Shown here in pieces: positions 55,242-63,667 of a stretch of 64,000 nt of DNA (position 1 is the stretch's first letter; each line of letters starts with the position of its first letter). A program made the position numbers and the translations under genes. Location of the stretch: positions 1 to 64,000 of the forward strand of contig NZ_CP123967.1 in the NCBI RefSeq assembly GCF_029917005.1, given 5' to 3'. Under the pieces are notes generated by a model. That model was given only the letters and a program-made list of their open reading frames with translations, was not told the origin of the DNA and searched no databases. The stretch comes from Tessaracoccus lacteus. Lineage in GTDB: Bacteria > Actinomycetota > Actinomycetes > Propionibacteriales > Propionibacteriaceae.

Positions 55242-55544
55242 TTGAGGTATCTCGATGACGAGCGACTAGTCGTCCTCGCCGTCTCCCAGTATGTCGGTGC
55301 GGCGAAGCTCCTCCGTGCCCTGCAGGTCGAGGCGCTCAGCCGTGGGCTCGATCTGCCCACCTGTTTCGTGATCCCTGGGGGCTGGGGTCCTCAGTACGCG
55401 AAGCTCGCGGCGCCACTTCCTGCGTGCGAGGAGTTCCGCGTCGCCGAATCGGCCGCAGCCCTCGTCGGCGGGTTCCTTGATCCGGTCCTCTCCGAAGCGG
55501 TTGCCGGCAAGACCTGGAGCCACCGGCATCGCACCTGGCTGTGA
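55242..55544 (+). CDS. hypothetical protein, 100 aa, next to the AbiL-like pair
   Basis: Starts with TTG and no good RBS, 23 bases after the RloB stop. The product, with RLVVLAVSQYVGAAKLLRAL, CFVIPGGWGPQYAKLA and a C-terminal FLDPVLSEAVAGKTW, reads like a real folded domain (a beta strand, helices, then a conserved-looking end) rather than a shadow frame. It is probably either a small third gene of the island or the remaining 3' part of a larger gene. No family is assigned. Confidence 0.4.
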   Translation: MRYLDDERLVVLAVSQYVGAAKLLRALQVEALSRGLDLPTCFVIPGGWGPQYAKLAAPLPACEEFRVAESAAALVGGFLDPVLSEAVAGKTWSHRHRTWL

Positions 55545-55564
55545 TCACCCAGGTGGGGCAGGGC

Positions 55565-55876
55565 TCAGCTACTGAAGTTGTGGCGCGGTGCCGTGTGAAG
55601 GTCGAACCACACGGCGGCCTGGCGACGCGAGGCGTCGGTGAGGATGGTGAAGGGGGCGACGACGACGCCCTTGTCCGCAGCAGCCTGGACGAGGTAGTCG
55701 CGCAGCAGCCACACGTCGCCGGGATCCCCGGAGTTGGTGACGCTCAGCGTCCGCACGAGTCGCTCGGACGTGAACCCGAGATGGCTCGCGACGACTTCCT
55801 CGCTCAACCCGATGGCGTCGAGGTGGGTGCGCAGCTCGGCTGCGGTCTGACGCTGCTGGCGTGAGGTCAACGACAT
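55565..55876 (-). CDS. DUF2316 family protein
   Basis: 103 residues: MSLTSRQQRQTAAELRTHLD, an HTH-like GLSEEVVASHLGFTSERLVRTL, WLLRDYLVQAAADKG and AVWFDLHTAP, which together match DUF2316. The ATG at 55876 is chosen since the upstream frame is not conserved. A role as a small DNA-binding or stress protein is possible; none is established. Divergent from the deaminase gene. Confidence 0.75.
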   Translation of the reverse strand: MSLTSRQQRQTAAELRTHLDAIGLSEEVVASHLGFTSERLVRTLSVTNSGDPGDVWLLRDYLVQAAADKGVVVAPFTILTDASRRQAAVWFDLHTAPRHNFSS

Positions 55877-55979
55877 CCCCGCAGCATGGCACGACGACGG
55901 ACCGCGCGCCGCCGCGGCCTGGCCCCGCGGAAGAGGGTGCGGGATGGTGGAGGTTGAGCGGAGTGGGCATACTCGCCGG

Positions 55980-57002
55980 ATGACCGTCGAAGCGCTGCGC
56001 TCCCTGCCGAAGGCCGAACTCCACCTGCACATCGAGGGCACGCTCGAGCCCGAGCTGGCGTTCGAGCTCGCCCAACGCAACGGGGTGACGCTGCCGTTCG
56101 CGAGCGTCGAGGACCTGCGTCTGCGCTACGACTTCGATGACCTGCAGTCGTTCCTCGACCTCTACTACGCGTGCATGGCGGTGCTCCGCACGGCGGACGA
56201 CTTCCGCGACCTCGCCCTGGCCTACCTCGAGCGGGCGCACGCCGACGGTGTCCGTCACGCCGAGCTGTTCTTCGACCCGCAGGTGCACGCCGGCAACGGT
56301 GTCAGCGTCGACGCCGTCATGGACGGGCTGCTGGAGGGGCTGCGGATCGCGGGAGAGCGGTTCGGCATGACAGGCGGCCTGATCCTCTGCTTCCTGCGCG
56401 ACCTGCCCGCGGCGTCGGCGATGGAGACGCTGGAATCGGTCGCCGGGCGGGCCGGGGATCTGCTGGGCGTCGGCCTGGACTCCGCCGAGGTCGGGCACCC
56501 GCCGGTGCTGTTCGCCGACGTCTTCGCGCGCGCCGCCGAACTGGGGCTCCGGTTGGTCGCCCACGCGGGCGAGGAGGGCCCGGCCGCGTACGTCCGGGAG
56601 GCGCTCGACACGCTCCACGTCGAGCGCATCGATCACGGCATCCGGGCTGCGGAGGACGACGCCCTGGTCGCCGAGCTCGCTCGACGCCGGGTCCCGCTGA
56701 CGGTCTGCCCGCTGTCGAACGTGCGGCTGAAGGCGGTCCCCGACCTCGCCGCTCACCCCTTGCGACGGCTGTTCGACGCCGGCGTCGTCGTCACACTCAA
56801 CTCCGACGACCCCGCCTACTTCGGCGGCTACGTGGCGGCCAACTTCGCCGCCGTCGCGGGCGAGGGCTTCACCGTCGACGAGCTGGCGACCATGGCGAGG
56901 AACTCCATCGTCGCGTCCTTCGCGCCCGACGGCCGGAAGGCCGAGCTGCTGGCCGAGCTGGACGCCTGGGTCGCCGACTCAGTGGAGATGCCGCGCCCCT
57001 GA
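55980..57002 (+). CDS. adenosine/adenine deaminase family enzyme
   Basis: 340-residue zinc hydrolase of the purine deaminase family. Metal and catalytic motifs: ELHLHIEGTL, LVAHAGEEGPAAY, RIDHGIRA and LNSDDPAYFGGY. HAELFFDPQVHAGNGVSVDAVMDGL is the pattern seen in bacterial and fungal adenine deaminases (ADE/Aah1 type) rather than classical adenosine deaminases, so adenine to hypoxanthine is my preferred substrate. The ATG at 55980 lacks a strong RBS. No other purine gene is nearby. Confidence 0.85.
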   Translation: MTVEALRSLPKAELHLHIEGTLEPELAFELAQRNGVTLPFASVEDLRLRYDFDDLQSFLDLYYACMAVLRTADDFRDLALAYLERAHADGVRHAELFFDPQVHAGNGVSVDAVMDGLLEGLRIAGERFGMTGGLILCFLRDLPAASAMETLESVAGRAGDLLGVGLDSAEVGHPPVLFADVFARAAELGLRLVAHAGEEGPAAYVREALDTLHVERIDHGIRAAEDDALVAELARRRVPLTVCPLSNVRLKAVPDLAAHPLRRLFDAGVVVTLNSDDPAYFGGYVAANFAAVAGEGFTVDELATMARNSIVASFAPDGRKAELLAELDAWVADSVEMPRP

Positions 57003-57018
57003 TCCGGGCCGCCGTCGG

Positions 57019-57601
57019 TCAGTTGCCCTGGCCGGGACGCGGGTCGGTCGGGTAGGGAGGCTGCCCGGGGGCCGGCCGGTACTGGGGCGGCGGACCGTTC
57101 GGTGCGGTCGGCTGACCGTACCCGGGCGTCGGTCCCTGGCTGTTCATCCACGGCGCGGGGGTTCTTGGCTGCATGGGCGTGGGTACCTGCGTGGGCTTCG
57201 GCCTGGTCACGAGGCGGATCAGGGACGAGCCCGCCACGTGGGCGGCGACTCCCAGCCCGAGGATGACCGCGATCCACAGCAGGCTGCCCTGGATGCTCAT
57301 CAGGGTGTTGTTCTGCTTGCCGATCACGGTCAGCAGGTCGTTGGTGTACCACCCGTTGACCACGGCCTGTTGGGGCGCGCCCGACGTGAGCCCGTTGTTC
57401 GCGTCGAAGCTCTCGCCCGCGAGGTCGAGGAGGTCCGCGTAGCTGCGCGCCGTCATCCTGGAGGTGGTCATGGCCACGATGACAAGGGCGACCGCGACGG
57501 CGAACCACAGGATCAGGCGGTAGATCAGCACCGCCGAGCTTGGGGCTGGGCATGGCGGGCTGCTGGTACGGCCCCGCGGACTGCTGAGATGGGTAGGACA
57601 T
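57019..57601 (-). pseudogene. Pro-rich two-helix membrane protein with frameshift
   Basis: The N-terminus MSYPSQQSAGPYQQPAMPSP (RBS ACAGGAGG at 57605-57612) is in one frame; the rest, AVLIYRLILWFAVAVALVIV, a loop with SFDANNGLTSG, a second helix SLLWIAVILGLGVAAHVAG and a Pro/Gln-rich tail, is in another. Removing one G from the run at 57542-57545 joins them as PAMPSPSSAVLIYRL. It may be a sequencing error or a true frameshift. Actinobacteria often carry such small membrane proteins; function unknown. Confidence 0.65.
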
Positions 57602-57742
57602 TCGCGCCTCCTGTGGCGGGTGAGAACGACTGTCACCCTGCCACCCAGGACCGACAGACTCTCCGCGGCCTCGCCTTAGCCATGTGGCGCTCGGGCCCGA
57701 TGTGCCTGGCAGGCGACGTTCCCCTATACTTCAGGGGTCTTC

Positions 57743-57815
57743 GGGGCATTAACTCAATTGGTAGAGTGCCACCTTTGCAAGGTGGAAGTTAGGGGTTCGA
57801 GTCCCCTATGCTCCA
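57743..57815 (+). tRNA. tRNA-Ala (anticodon TGC)
   Basis: 73 bases. Acceptor GGGGCAT pairs with ATGCTCC (one G-T pair), anticodon arm CCACCTTTGCAAGGTGG presents TGC, and the T-arm is AGGGGTTCGAGTCCCCT. CCA is not encoded. An integrase gene starts 142 bases past its 3' end. Confidence 0.95.
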
Positions 57816-57821
57816 CGGCTG

Positions 57822-57855
57822 AACTCCCTAGTCAAACGCCCTTGACTAGGGAGTT
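57822..57855 (+). terminator. hairpin after tRNA-Ala
   Basis: AACTCCCTAGTCAA, loop ACGCCC, then the exact complement: a perfect 14-bp stem seven bases beyond the tRNA, followed by TGCATG. Confidence 0.8.
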
Positions 57856-57956
57856 TGCATGTTTGACCCTGGACTCCGGTGCCCTCAGGGGGACACTATG
57901 GAGCACACTCGTGGAACGTTCGTGGAACGCCGTAGACCGACCGAGGCGGGGTTCCT

Positions 57957-59165
57957 ATGGTCATGAGACGGTTCGGATCAACCAAACGGCTGCCCAGCGG
58001 GCGCTATCGGGCAAGCTTCGTCCACCCCCACGATTCCACGCGCAGGGTCGCTGCCCCGGTGACTTTCACGCACAAGGGCGACGCGGAGCATTGGCTCAGG
58101 ATGCAGGAGCGGGCCATTGAGCGAGGGGAGTGGCTCGCGCCCGAGGAAGTCGAGGCCCGACGGCCGAAGGTGCGAACTCTTCAGGAGACCTACGACCGGT
58201 TCCTAGCCCAGCGCCCGCGGCCGCTGGCCCTGTCCACGCTGACCGCGTATGAGCAGGACTGGCGTCTGCGGATCGTTCCCCACTGGGGGGCTGAGCGTGA
58301 CGTGAAGACCATCACCCACGACGACGTGTGGCAATGGCGCCAGGGCCCGCTGGCCGCTGAGCGCCGCCGCGACCGGTCGTCGTTGGCCTTGTTCAGTGAG
58401 TTGCTGGCTAAGGCGGCGCATTGGGGATGGATCGACAAGAACCCCGCCGCCGGCGTGAGCATCCCGCGCCAGACGAAGGCGATGGAGCAGCGTCACGTGT
58501 TCGACCTGGACGACGTCCGACGCTACCTGCAAGCCGCCGAACCCCAGCACGTCGCGATGCTGGCCACGGTGGCCCTGGGCGGGTTGAGATCCGGTGAGGT
58601 CCGAGGCCTGCGTCGGATGGACCTCGACCTCGAGGGGCGGCGGATCCTCGTGCGCCAGGCGATCGAGCATGGCAAGGACGGCGACGCCTACCGCGTGGGT
58701 GTGAAGGTTTCCAAGACGTCGGCCGGCATCCGCTCGCTGCCCATGTCGACCACCTTGGTGACGATCCTGCGGGATCACCTCACGTTGCATCCGAGGTCGC
58801 CGGAGCAACTCGTGTTCACCGTCGCGGATGGCAAGCCGATGGGGCCGGCCGAGGCCGACCGGCGGCACAACAGGGCGCTGGCCAACATGGGGTTGCGGAC
58901 CCCAGAGGCGGAGCGGCGCCGATTATGGAGGAAGGGGCTCCCGGTACCGAAGGAGGACCACATCACGCTGCACGACCTTCGTGCTTCGTACGCCGCGTGG
59001 CTCTTCAGCGAGGGATACACGATCGCGGAAGTCATGCTCTTGCTGGGGTGGAGCGATTCCCGCATGGCGCTGGAGGTCTACAGCCGCGTCTTCCCGCGCC
59101 GAGTCGAGAGCGTCGGGCCCAAGCAGGACGAAGCCCTCAAGGGCCTCACAGTGGTCGTGACATGA
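57957..59165 (+). CDS. tyrosine recombinase of the tRNA-Ala element
   Basis: 402-residue phage-type integrase. N-terminal AP2-like arm-binding region (RLPSGRYRASFVHP), SAM-like core-binding domain (about 75-165) and a catalytic domain with R211 in GGLRSGEVRGL, LHDLRASYAAWLF (HxxR), LLGWSDSRMALEVYSRV with the tyrosine nucleophile. It differs clearly from the 403-1851 integrase in sequence and length. ATG at 57957 or two codons later. It lies directly beyond tRNA-Ala. Confidence 0.9.
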   Translation: MVMRRFGSTKRLPSGRYRASFVHPHDSTRRVAAPVTFTHKGDAEHWLRMQERAIERGEWLAPEEVEARRPKVRTLQETYDRFLAQRPRPLALSTLTAYEQDWRLRIVPHWGAERDVKTITHDDVWQWRQGPLAAERRRDRSSLALFSELLAKAAHWGWIDKNPAAGVSIPRQTKAMEQRHVFDLDDVRRYLQAAEPQHVAMLATVALGGLRSGEVRGLRRMDLDLEGRRILVRQAIEHGKDGDAYRVGVKVSKTSAGIRSLPMSTTLVTILRDHLTLHPRSPEQLVFTVADGKPMGPAEADRRHNRALANMGLRTPEAERRRLWRKGLPVPKEDHITLHDLRASYAAWLFSEGYTIAEVMLLLGWSDSRMALEVYSRVFPRRVESVGPKQDEALKGLTVVVT

Positions 59166-59236
59166 GGCGCGGTCCGTCTCCTCACGGTGGACGTGCCCGG
59201 CTGGGGTTCATAGGGGTATGAGCGAGAGGATCCTTG

Positions 59237-59467
59237 ATGAGCACCCGTAACAGCTCTGCGCGTACGTCAAAGGCCGGGGCCCGGCGTTGGGCCTCCCTGA
59301 AGGAGGCGGCCGAGTACATCAGCGTCCACCCCAAGACCCTGACCCGACGCTTCAGCGACGGTTCCCTGATCCGGTACCGCGTCGGACGCCGGGTGATGGT
59401 CGATTTGGACGAGCTGGACGAACTCGTGGTCGCGAGCGCCGGCGGCCTCAAGACCCTGGCAGGGTGA
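59237..59467 (+). CDS. excisionase-like HTH protein, 76 aa
   Basis: SLKEAAEYISVHPKTLTRRFSDGSLIRYRVGRRVMVDLDELDELV is a complete helix_turn_helix_17/Xis domain. It begins 71 bases after the integrase stop and likely directs excision. GAGAGGATCC precedes the ATG at about eight bases. Confidence 0.85.
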   Translation: MSTRNSSARTSKAGARRWASLKEAAEYISVHPKTLTRRFSDGSLIRYRVGRRVMVDLDELDELVVASAGGLKTLAG

Positions 59468-59504
59468 CCGGAATTGCGGGACTCGGCTTCGTGCCACGGA
59501 CCGG

Positions 59505-60362
59505 CTAGATCACGGGCGGCTCGGTGGCGAATATGAGATCAAGGAGTGCTGCGACCAAGGCGACCTGATCGTCGAGCAGCGCCTCCGAGACTGCTTCGAG
59601 ACGCTGTCTGCGTCGCCAGGCGGCCCATTTGACCTGGCCGACAGCGCCGTAGCCCTCAAGGTGCTGGCTGATGGGTTCAAGGGTGACCTGGCGGTACTGG
59701 GTGACGGCTTCCGCAGCCCGGCGCAGTTCGGCGACATCCACACCGGCCTGAGCGAGTTGCACAACGTCGATGTAGTCGCGCCAACGAGTGCTGGTGATAC
59801 CTCTCTCGAGAATGGTCACGCCCTTCTCTGCGATGGATGTCTCGGCCGCGTAGCCCAGCACTTCGATGGGTTCGCCGATGACGCGGGGAATCTTGACGGG
59901 CTGGGGTGGGGGAACCACCGGGTCGCCTGTGGAAACGTCCCAGGTGAGGCTTCCAGCCCAGGATGCGATGGATGCTTGGGCTCGGATGCGGAACCCGGGG
60001 TAGTCGCCCTCTTCGCGGATCTCCTGGATCGTGATCGTGTCGGGGTGGATCTCGACTCCGTCGGGCACGTCAGCGGCCGCGGCGTCCCTGACGACGGTGG
60101 ACAGGTGCTCTGCTGTGACGTCGGCGCTGACCGCGTTGGCGTCGATGTCCTTGGTGGGGCGACGCGCGCCATAGGCGGTGAGCAGGATGCCGCCCTTCAG
60201 GATGAAGTCTGGAGCGTGCTCGGTCCGGCTGAGCCGGTCGAGGAGTGATTCAAGGAGATGCCGAGTCAGAAGCTCCTGCGTGGGCGCCGACTGGCCAGTC
60301 TTGTCCGCCGTCGAACGAGCTGCAGCTCTCAGCTTCCGCAGCACATCTTGGCCGGTGGTCAT
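59505..60362 (-). CDS. AbiEii-type nucleotidyltransferase toxin
   Basis: 285 residues. The nucleotidyltransferase core has FILKGGILLTAYGARRPTKDIDANAV (the GG....G..R.T.DiD motif) and later YAAETSIAEKGVTILERGITSTRWRDYIDVVQLA, which carries the conserved Lys/Asp block of AbiEii. It is the toxin of the type IV abortive infection pair. Its ATG overlaps the stop of the upstream abiEi remnant by four bases. Because the antitoxin is truncated, the toxin may be silent or controlled by another AbiEi. Confidence 0.8.
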   Translation of the reverse strand: MTTGQDVLRKLRAAARSTADKTGQSAPTQELLTRHLLESLLDRLSRTEHAPDFILKGGILLTAYGARRPTKDIDANAVSADVTAEHLSTVVRDAAAADVPDGVEIHPDTITIQEIREEGDYPGFRIRAQASIASWAGSLTWDVSTGDPVVPPPQPVKIPRVIGEPIEVLGYAAETSIAEKGVTILERGITSTRWRDYIDVVQLAQAGVDVAELRRAAEAVTQYRQVTLEPISQHLEGYGAVGQVKWAAWRRRQRLEAVSEALLDDQVALVAALLDLIFATEPPVI

Positions 60363-60598
60363 GTCAGCGTCTCCAAGGCCGCGATGAGGGGGCCCTGCGA
60401 GCGGGGGAGTTGCCTCGCGAGTGCGATGAGGCGGTTGGGCTTGCCTCCGCGGCGTAGCCACTCTTTGAGGGCCTCGAGGGGGAGCTCGTAGCCGATCATG
60501 CCCCTCAGTCGGAACGCGTCGACGATGGATCGCTCGGGGGTGTAGAGCCCGATCGTCTGGTCTGTGCCGGGGATGGGTACCTCGTCTCGACCACCTTG
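60359..60598 (-). pseudogene. 3' fragment of an abiEi antitoxin gene
   Basis: The frame ending in a TGA that overlaps the AbiEii start encodes about 79 residues including GLYTPERSIVDAFRLRGMIGYELP and EALKEWLRRGGKPNRLIALA, the C-terminal part of AbiEi. Its 5' part, with the DNA-binding domain, is missing; upstream sequence at about 60598 switches to a relaxase in a different frame. A deletion joined the two genes. Confidence 0.7.
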
Positions 60599-61169
60599 TT
60601 CGCAATCGCGACGTGGGTGTGGAGGTTCGGATCGCCGGCGCGGGAATCGCGATGTGTGAATGAGGCTGCGATGAAGCCGCGGACATCGATCTGCCGCACA
60701 CCCGCGTGGCCGGCGCGCGAGTACAACGCCTCGTCCTCCAGGAAGCGCAGCGCGTCGTCGACCGCTGCGTCGTGGGCCCGTTCGATCGCCTCGGCAACGT
60801 CACGCGGGGCGATCGCCCAGAGTGCCGAGACCGACTTCACCGGAGTGAACGTCATGTCGAATCCGGCGCACGCAGTCGACGGTTGCCGGCTCAACCGGGA
60901 CACCTCCGCGGCCAGTTCTGGGGCCGTTGGCAGGCGGCCGATGCGCGCCTCGAACGTCTCCCTCGCGACGTGGTTCACGATGTCGGCTCGGACGTCGGTG
61001 GGCACCGTTACCGTTGTCGGCACCCCCTCCGAGACGCGCCATGCTGCGGTGCGCTTCTCCACCTCCAGACGGAACTCGTTGACCGCCCCGTGCACAGGAA
61101 AGGACTGGCCGAGGCGGGCAGCCTCGGTGACCATCGCCCTCGTCGCGTCGCTCGGCAATGTGAACCGCC
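60596..61169 (-). pseudogene. fragment of a MobF/TrwC-type relaxase
   Basis: About 190 residues of the relaxase domain remain: FDMTFTPVKSVSALWAIAP and FIAASFTHRDSRAGDPNLHTHVAIANKV, the latter holding the HTH of the three-histidine metal site. Upstream it is cut by an IS3-family insertion; downstream it ends at the abiEi junction. The relaxase would have nicked oriT for conjugation, so the element was once mobilisable or conjugative. Confidence 0.75.
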
Positions 61170-61213
61170 TGAGGTTTCGTGCCGGTTCTTTCTGAGTCAG
61201 GAAGGATGGCGCT

Positions 61214-61525
61214 ATGCCAAAGAAGATCGATCCCGCGGTCAAGGAGCGGGCGTTGCGGTTGGTGCGTGAGTACCGGGGCCAGTACCCGTCGTTGACGGCG
61301 GCGTGCGCGGCAGTTGCCCGGCAGGAACGCGTCGGCGCGGAGACCGTGCGCAGGTGGGCGGTGCAGGCCGAGATCGACGACCGAGCCCGCCCAGGGACCA
61401 CCAGCGAGGAACACGAGCAGATCAAGAAGCTGAAGGCGGAGAACGCCAGGCTCCGTGAGGACGTGGCGATCCTGAGAGCTGCAACGACTTTCTTCGTGGG
61501 GGAACTCGACCCCCGCAACCGCTGA
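61214..61525 (+). CDS. IS3-family orfA (HTH subunit)
   Basis: 103 residues: an HTH_Tnp_1 domain (KERALRLVREYRGQYPSLTAACAAVARQERVGAETVRRW) and a leucine-zipper helix (EHEQIKKLKAENARLREDVAILRAAT). The orfB frame is -1 relative to it and overlaps, so a programmed frameshift can give OrfAB. Confidence 0.85.
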   Translation: MPKKIDPAVKERALRLVREYRGQYPSLTAACAAVARQERVGAETVRRWAVQAEIDDRARPGTTSEEHEQIKKLKAENARLREDVAILRAATTFFVGELDPRNR

Positions 61526-62178
61526 TCGCGGGGTTCATCGACACCATGAGAAGCGAAGGTCACGCGGTCGAGTCGATCTGCCGGGTCCTGTCCGACCAGG
61601 GCTGCCAGATCGCCGCGCGCACCTACAGGGCCTGGCGCACCAGGCAACCCTCCGCCAGAACGCTCAGCGACGCGACCGTGGTCGAAGCGATCACACAGAT
61701 CGCCTACACCCTCGACATGCGCGGTCGGCGGCGGTTGACCGCTGAGGGCCTCTACGGGCGACGCAAGATGCTTGCCTGCCTGCGACGCCATGGGGTGGCC
61801 GCGACACCCGGTGCGGTCGACCGCGGGATGCGGCATCTGGGCTTGTCGGGCGTGGTGCGCACCAAGCAGGTCCGCACCACCATCCCGGGCAAGGACGGGC
61901 ATCGAGCCGGGGACCTGCTCAACCGCAACTTCCGGGCCGCGGCCCCGAACAAGGTGTGGGTCAGCGACTTCACCTACGTGCGCAGCTGGGCCGGGTTCGT
62001 CTACACCGCCTTCATCGTCGACGTGTTCTCCCAAAGGATCGTGGCCTGGCACTGCGCTACCACCAAGCACGTCGAGCTGGTCGCCACCCCGCTTCGGATC
62101 GCGTTGTGGGACCGTGACCGGCAAGGCCACCCCGTCGGCCCCGACGAGCTGATCTGCCACTCCGACGCCGGCTCCCAG

Positions 62179-63667
62179 GGCGGAATCAAGTGGTCGTCGC
62201 AACACCTCGATGACGGAGGTGTGTGTTGGGTAGTTCCAGGAAGCCGTGGCCACAGCGGCCGGCGGGTGCTCGTCGACAGTGGGGAGCGGACCGGGCGTTG
62301 CGGCCGGCGATGCGTTCCCCGGGGCGGCCGGAGCCCTCGCGTGCGGTGCAGCGTGAGTTCTGGAGACTGATCGCCGCCGGCGTCTCGACGGAGGAGGCGG
62401 CTGAGCGGGTCGGCGTGTCGACGCCCGTGGGGTCCCGGTGGTTTCGCCACGCTGGCGGGATGAGCCCGATCAGTCTGGCCGAGCCCACCGGCCGCTACCT
62501 GTCCTTCGCCGAGCGGGAGGAGATCGCCCTGCTGAAGGTGGAGGGCTACGGCGTGCGTGAGATCGCCTGGGCGATCGGGCGGGACCCGGGGACGATCTCA
62601 CGGGAGCTGCGCCGTAACGCGGCCACGCGGGCCGGGAAGCATGCCTACCGGGCGAGCGTGGCGCAGTGGAAGGCGCAGCAGGCCGCGAAGCGCCCCAAAC
62701 CTGCGAAGTTGGCGACCAACCCGCGGTTGCGCGCCTACGTGGAAGACAAGCTCTCCGGGGCGGTCACCGACGCCGACGGGCGACCGATCGCCGGCCCGGA
62801 CGTACCCTGGGCCGGTCGCCGGCACGGGCGTCGGCAGGACCGCCGTTGGGGCACCGCGTGGTCCCCAGAGCAGATCAGCAACCGGCTCAAGGTCGACTTC
62901 CCCGACGATGAGTCCATGCGGGTCAGCCACGAGACCATCTACCAGTCGCTGTACGTCCAGGGCCGCGGCGCGCTGAAGCGGGAGCTGACCGCGTGCCTGC
63001 GCACCGGCCGCGCGTTGCGCGAGCCACGCGCCAGGACTGGCCGCAGCGGCCGCACCTTCGTCACCGACGAGGTCAAGATCTCCGCCCGGCCTGCCGAGGC
63101 GGACGACCGGGCGGTACCCGGTCACTGGGAGGGCGACCTGATCATCGGGCTGGACAAGTCAGCGATCGGGACGCTTGTGGAGCGCACCAGCAGATACACG
63201 ATGCTGCTGCACCTGCCCAGGATGGGGGGGGGGCTTCGGCGAGGTCCCGTACGTCAAGAACGGGCCACCCCTGGCAGGTCACGGCGCCCAGGCCGTCCGG
63301 GACACGATCACCGCCCAGCTGGGCGACCTGCCCCAGCAGCTGCGCCGGTCGCTGACCTGGGACCAGGGCGGGGAGATGGCCCAGCACGTCCAGCTCAAGA
63401 TAGACGCTGGCGTCGCGGTCTACTTCTGCGATCCGCACTCACCATGGCAGCGTCCGAGCAACGAGAACACCAACGGCCTGCTGCGCCAGTACTTCCCCAA
63501 GGGAACCGACCTATCACGATGGTCCGCCGAGGAGGTTGCAGCCATCGCCCTCACCCTCAACAGACGACCCCGCAAGGTCCTCGGATGGCGAACTCCTGCC
63601 GAGGTCTACGCCGAGCAGCTATCCTCCCCACCACAGGCCGGTGTTGCATCGACCCCCTGAACCTGCC
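62179..63667 (+). mobile_element. IS30-family insertion sequence within IS3 orfB
   Basis: 1489 bases. Imperfect terminal inverted repeats match at about 21 of 28 positions, with GTCGTCGCAACACC at the left and GTCGATGCAACACC at the right. It is flanked by a 3-bp target duplication CAG at 62176-62178 and 63668-63670, as expected for IS30. Removing the element and one CAG restores the orfB codons exactly. Confidence 0.9.
62223..63660 (+). pseudogene. IS30-family transposase with a frameshift at a 10-G run
   Basis: From a GTG at 62223 (GGAGG just upstream) one frame encodes the HTH (AEREEIALLKVEGYGVREIAWAIGRDPGTISRELRRN) and the first catalytic part (VPGHWEGDLIIGLDKSAIGTLVERTSRYTMLLHLPRM). After ten Gs at 63224-63233 the conserved continuation FGEVPYVKNGPPLAGHGAQAV, SLTWDQGGEMAQH and NENTNGLLRQYFPKGTDLS lies in another frame, ending at 63660. 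One G fewer would restore the reading frame. Confidence 0.82.

Noticed and set aside
51906-60362. The 51906 AbiEi and the 59505 AbiEii as one system
   Set aside because: They are 7.6 kb apart on opposite strands, and the AbiEii gene has its own truncated abiEi directly upstream; cross-regulation is only a possibility.
59505-60803. A single 432-residue protein on the minus strand
   Set aside because: The first 147 residues of that frame are an out-of-frame reading of the relaxase/abiEi remnants; AbiEii itself starts at 60362.
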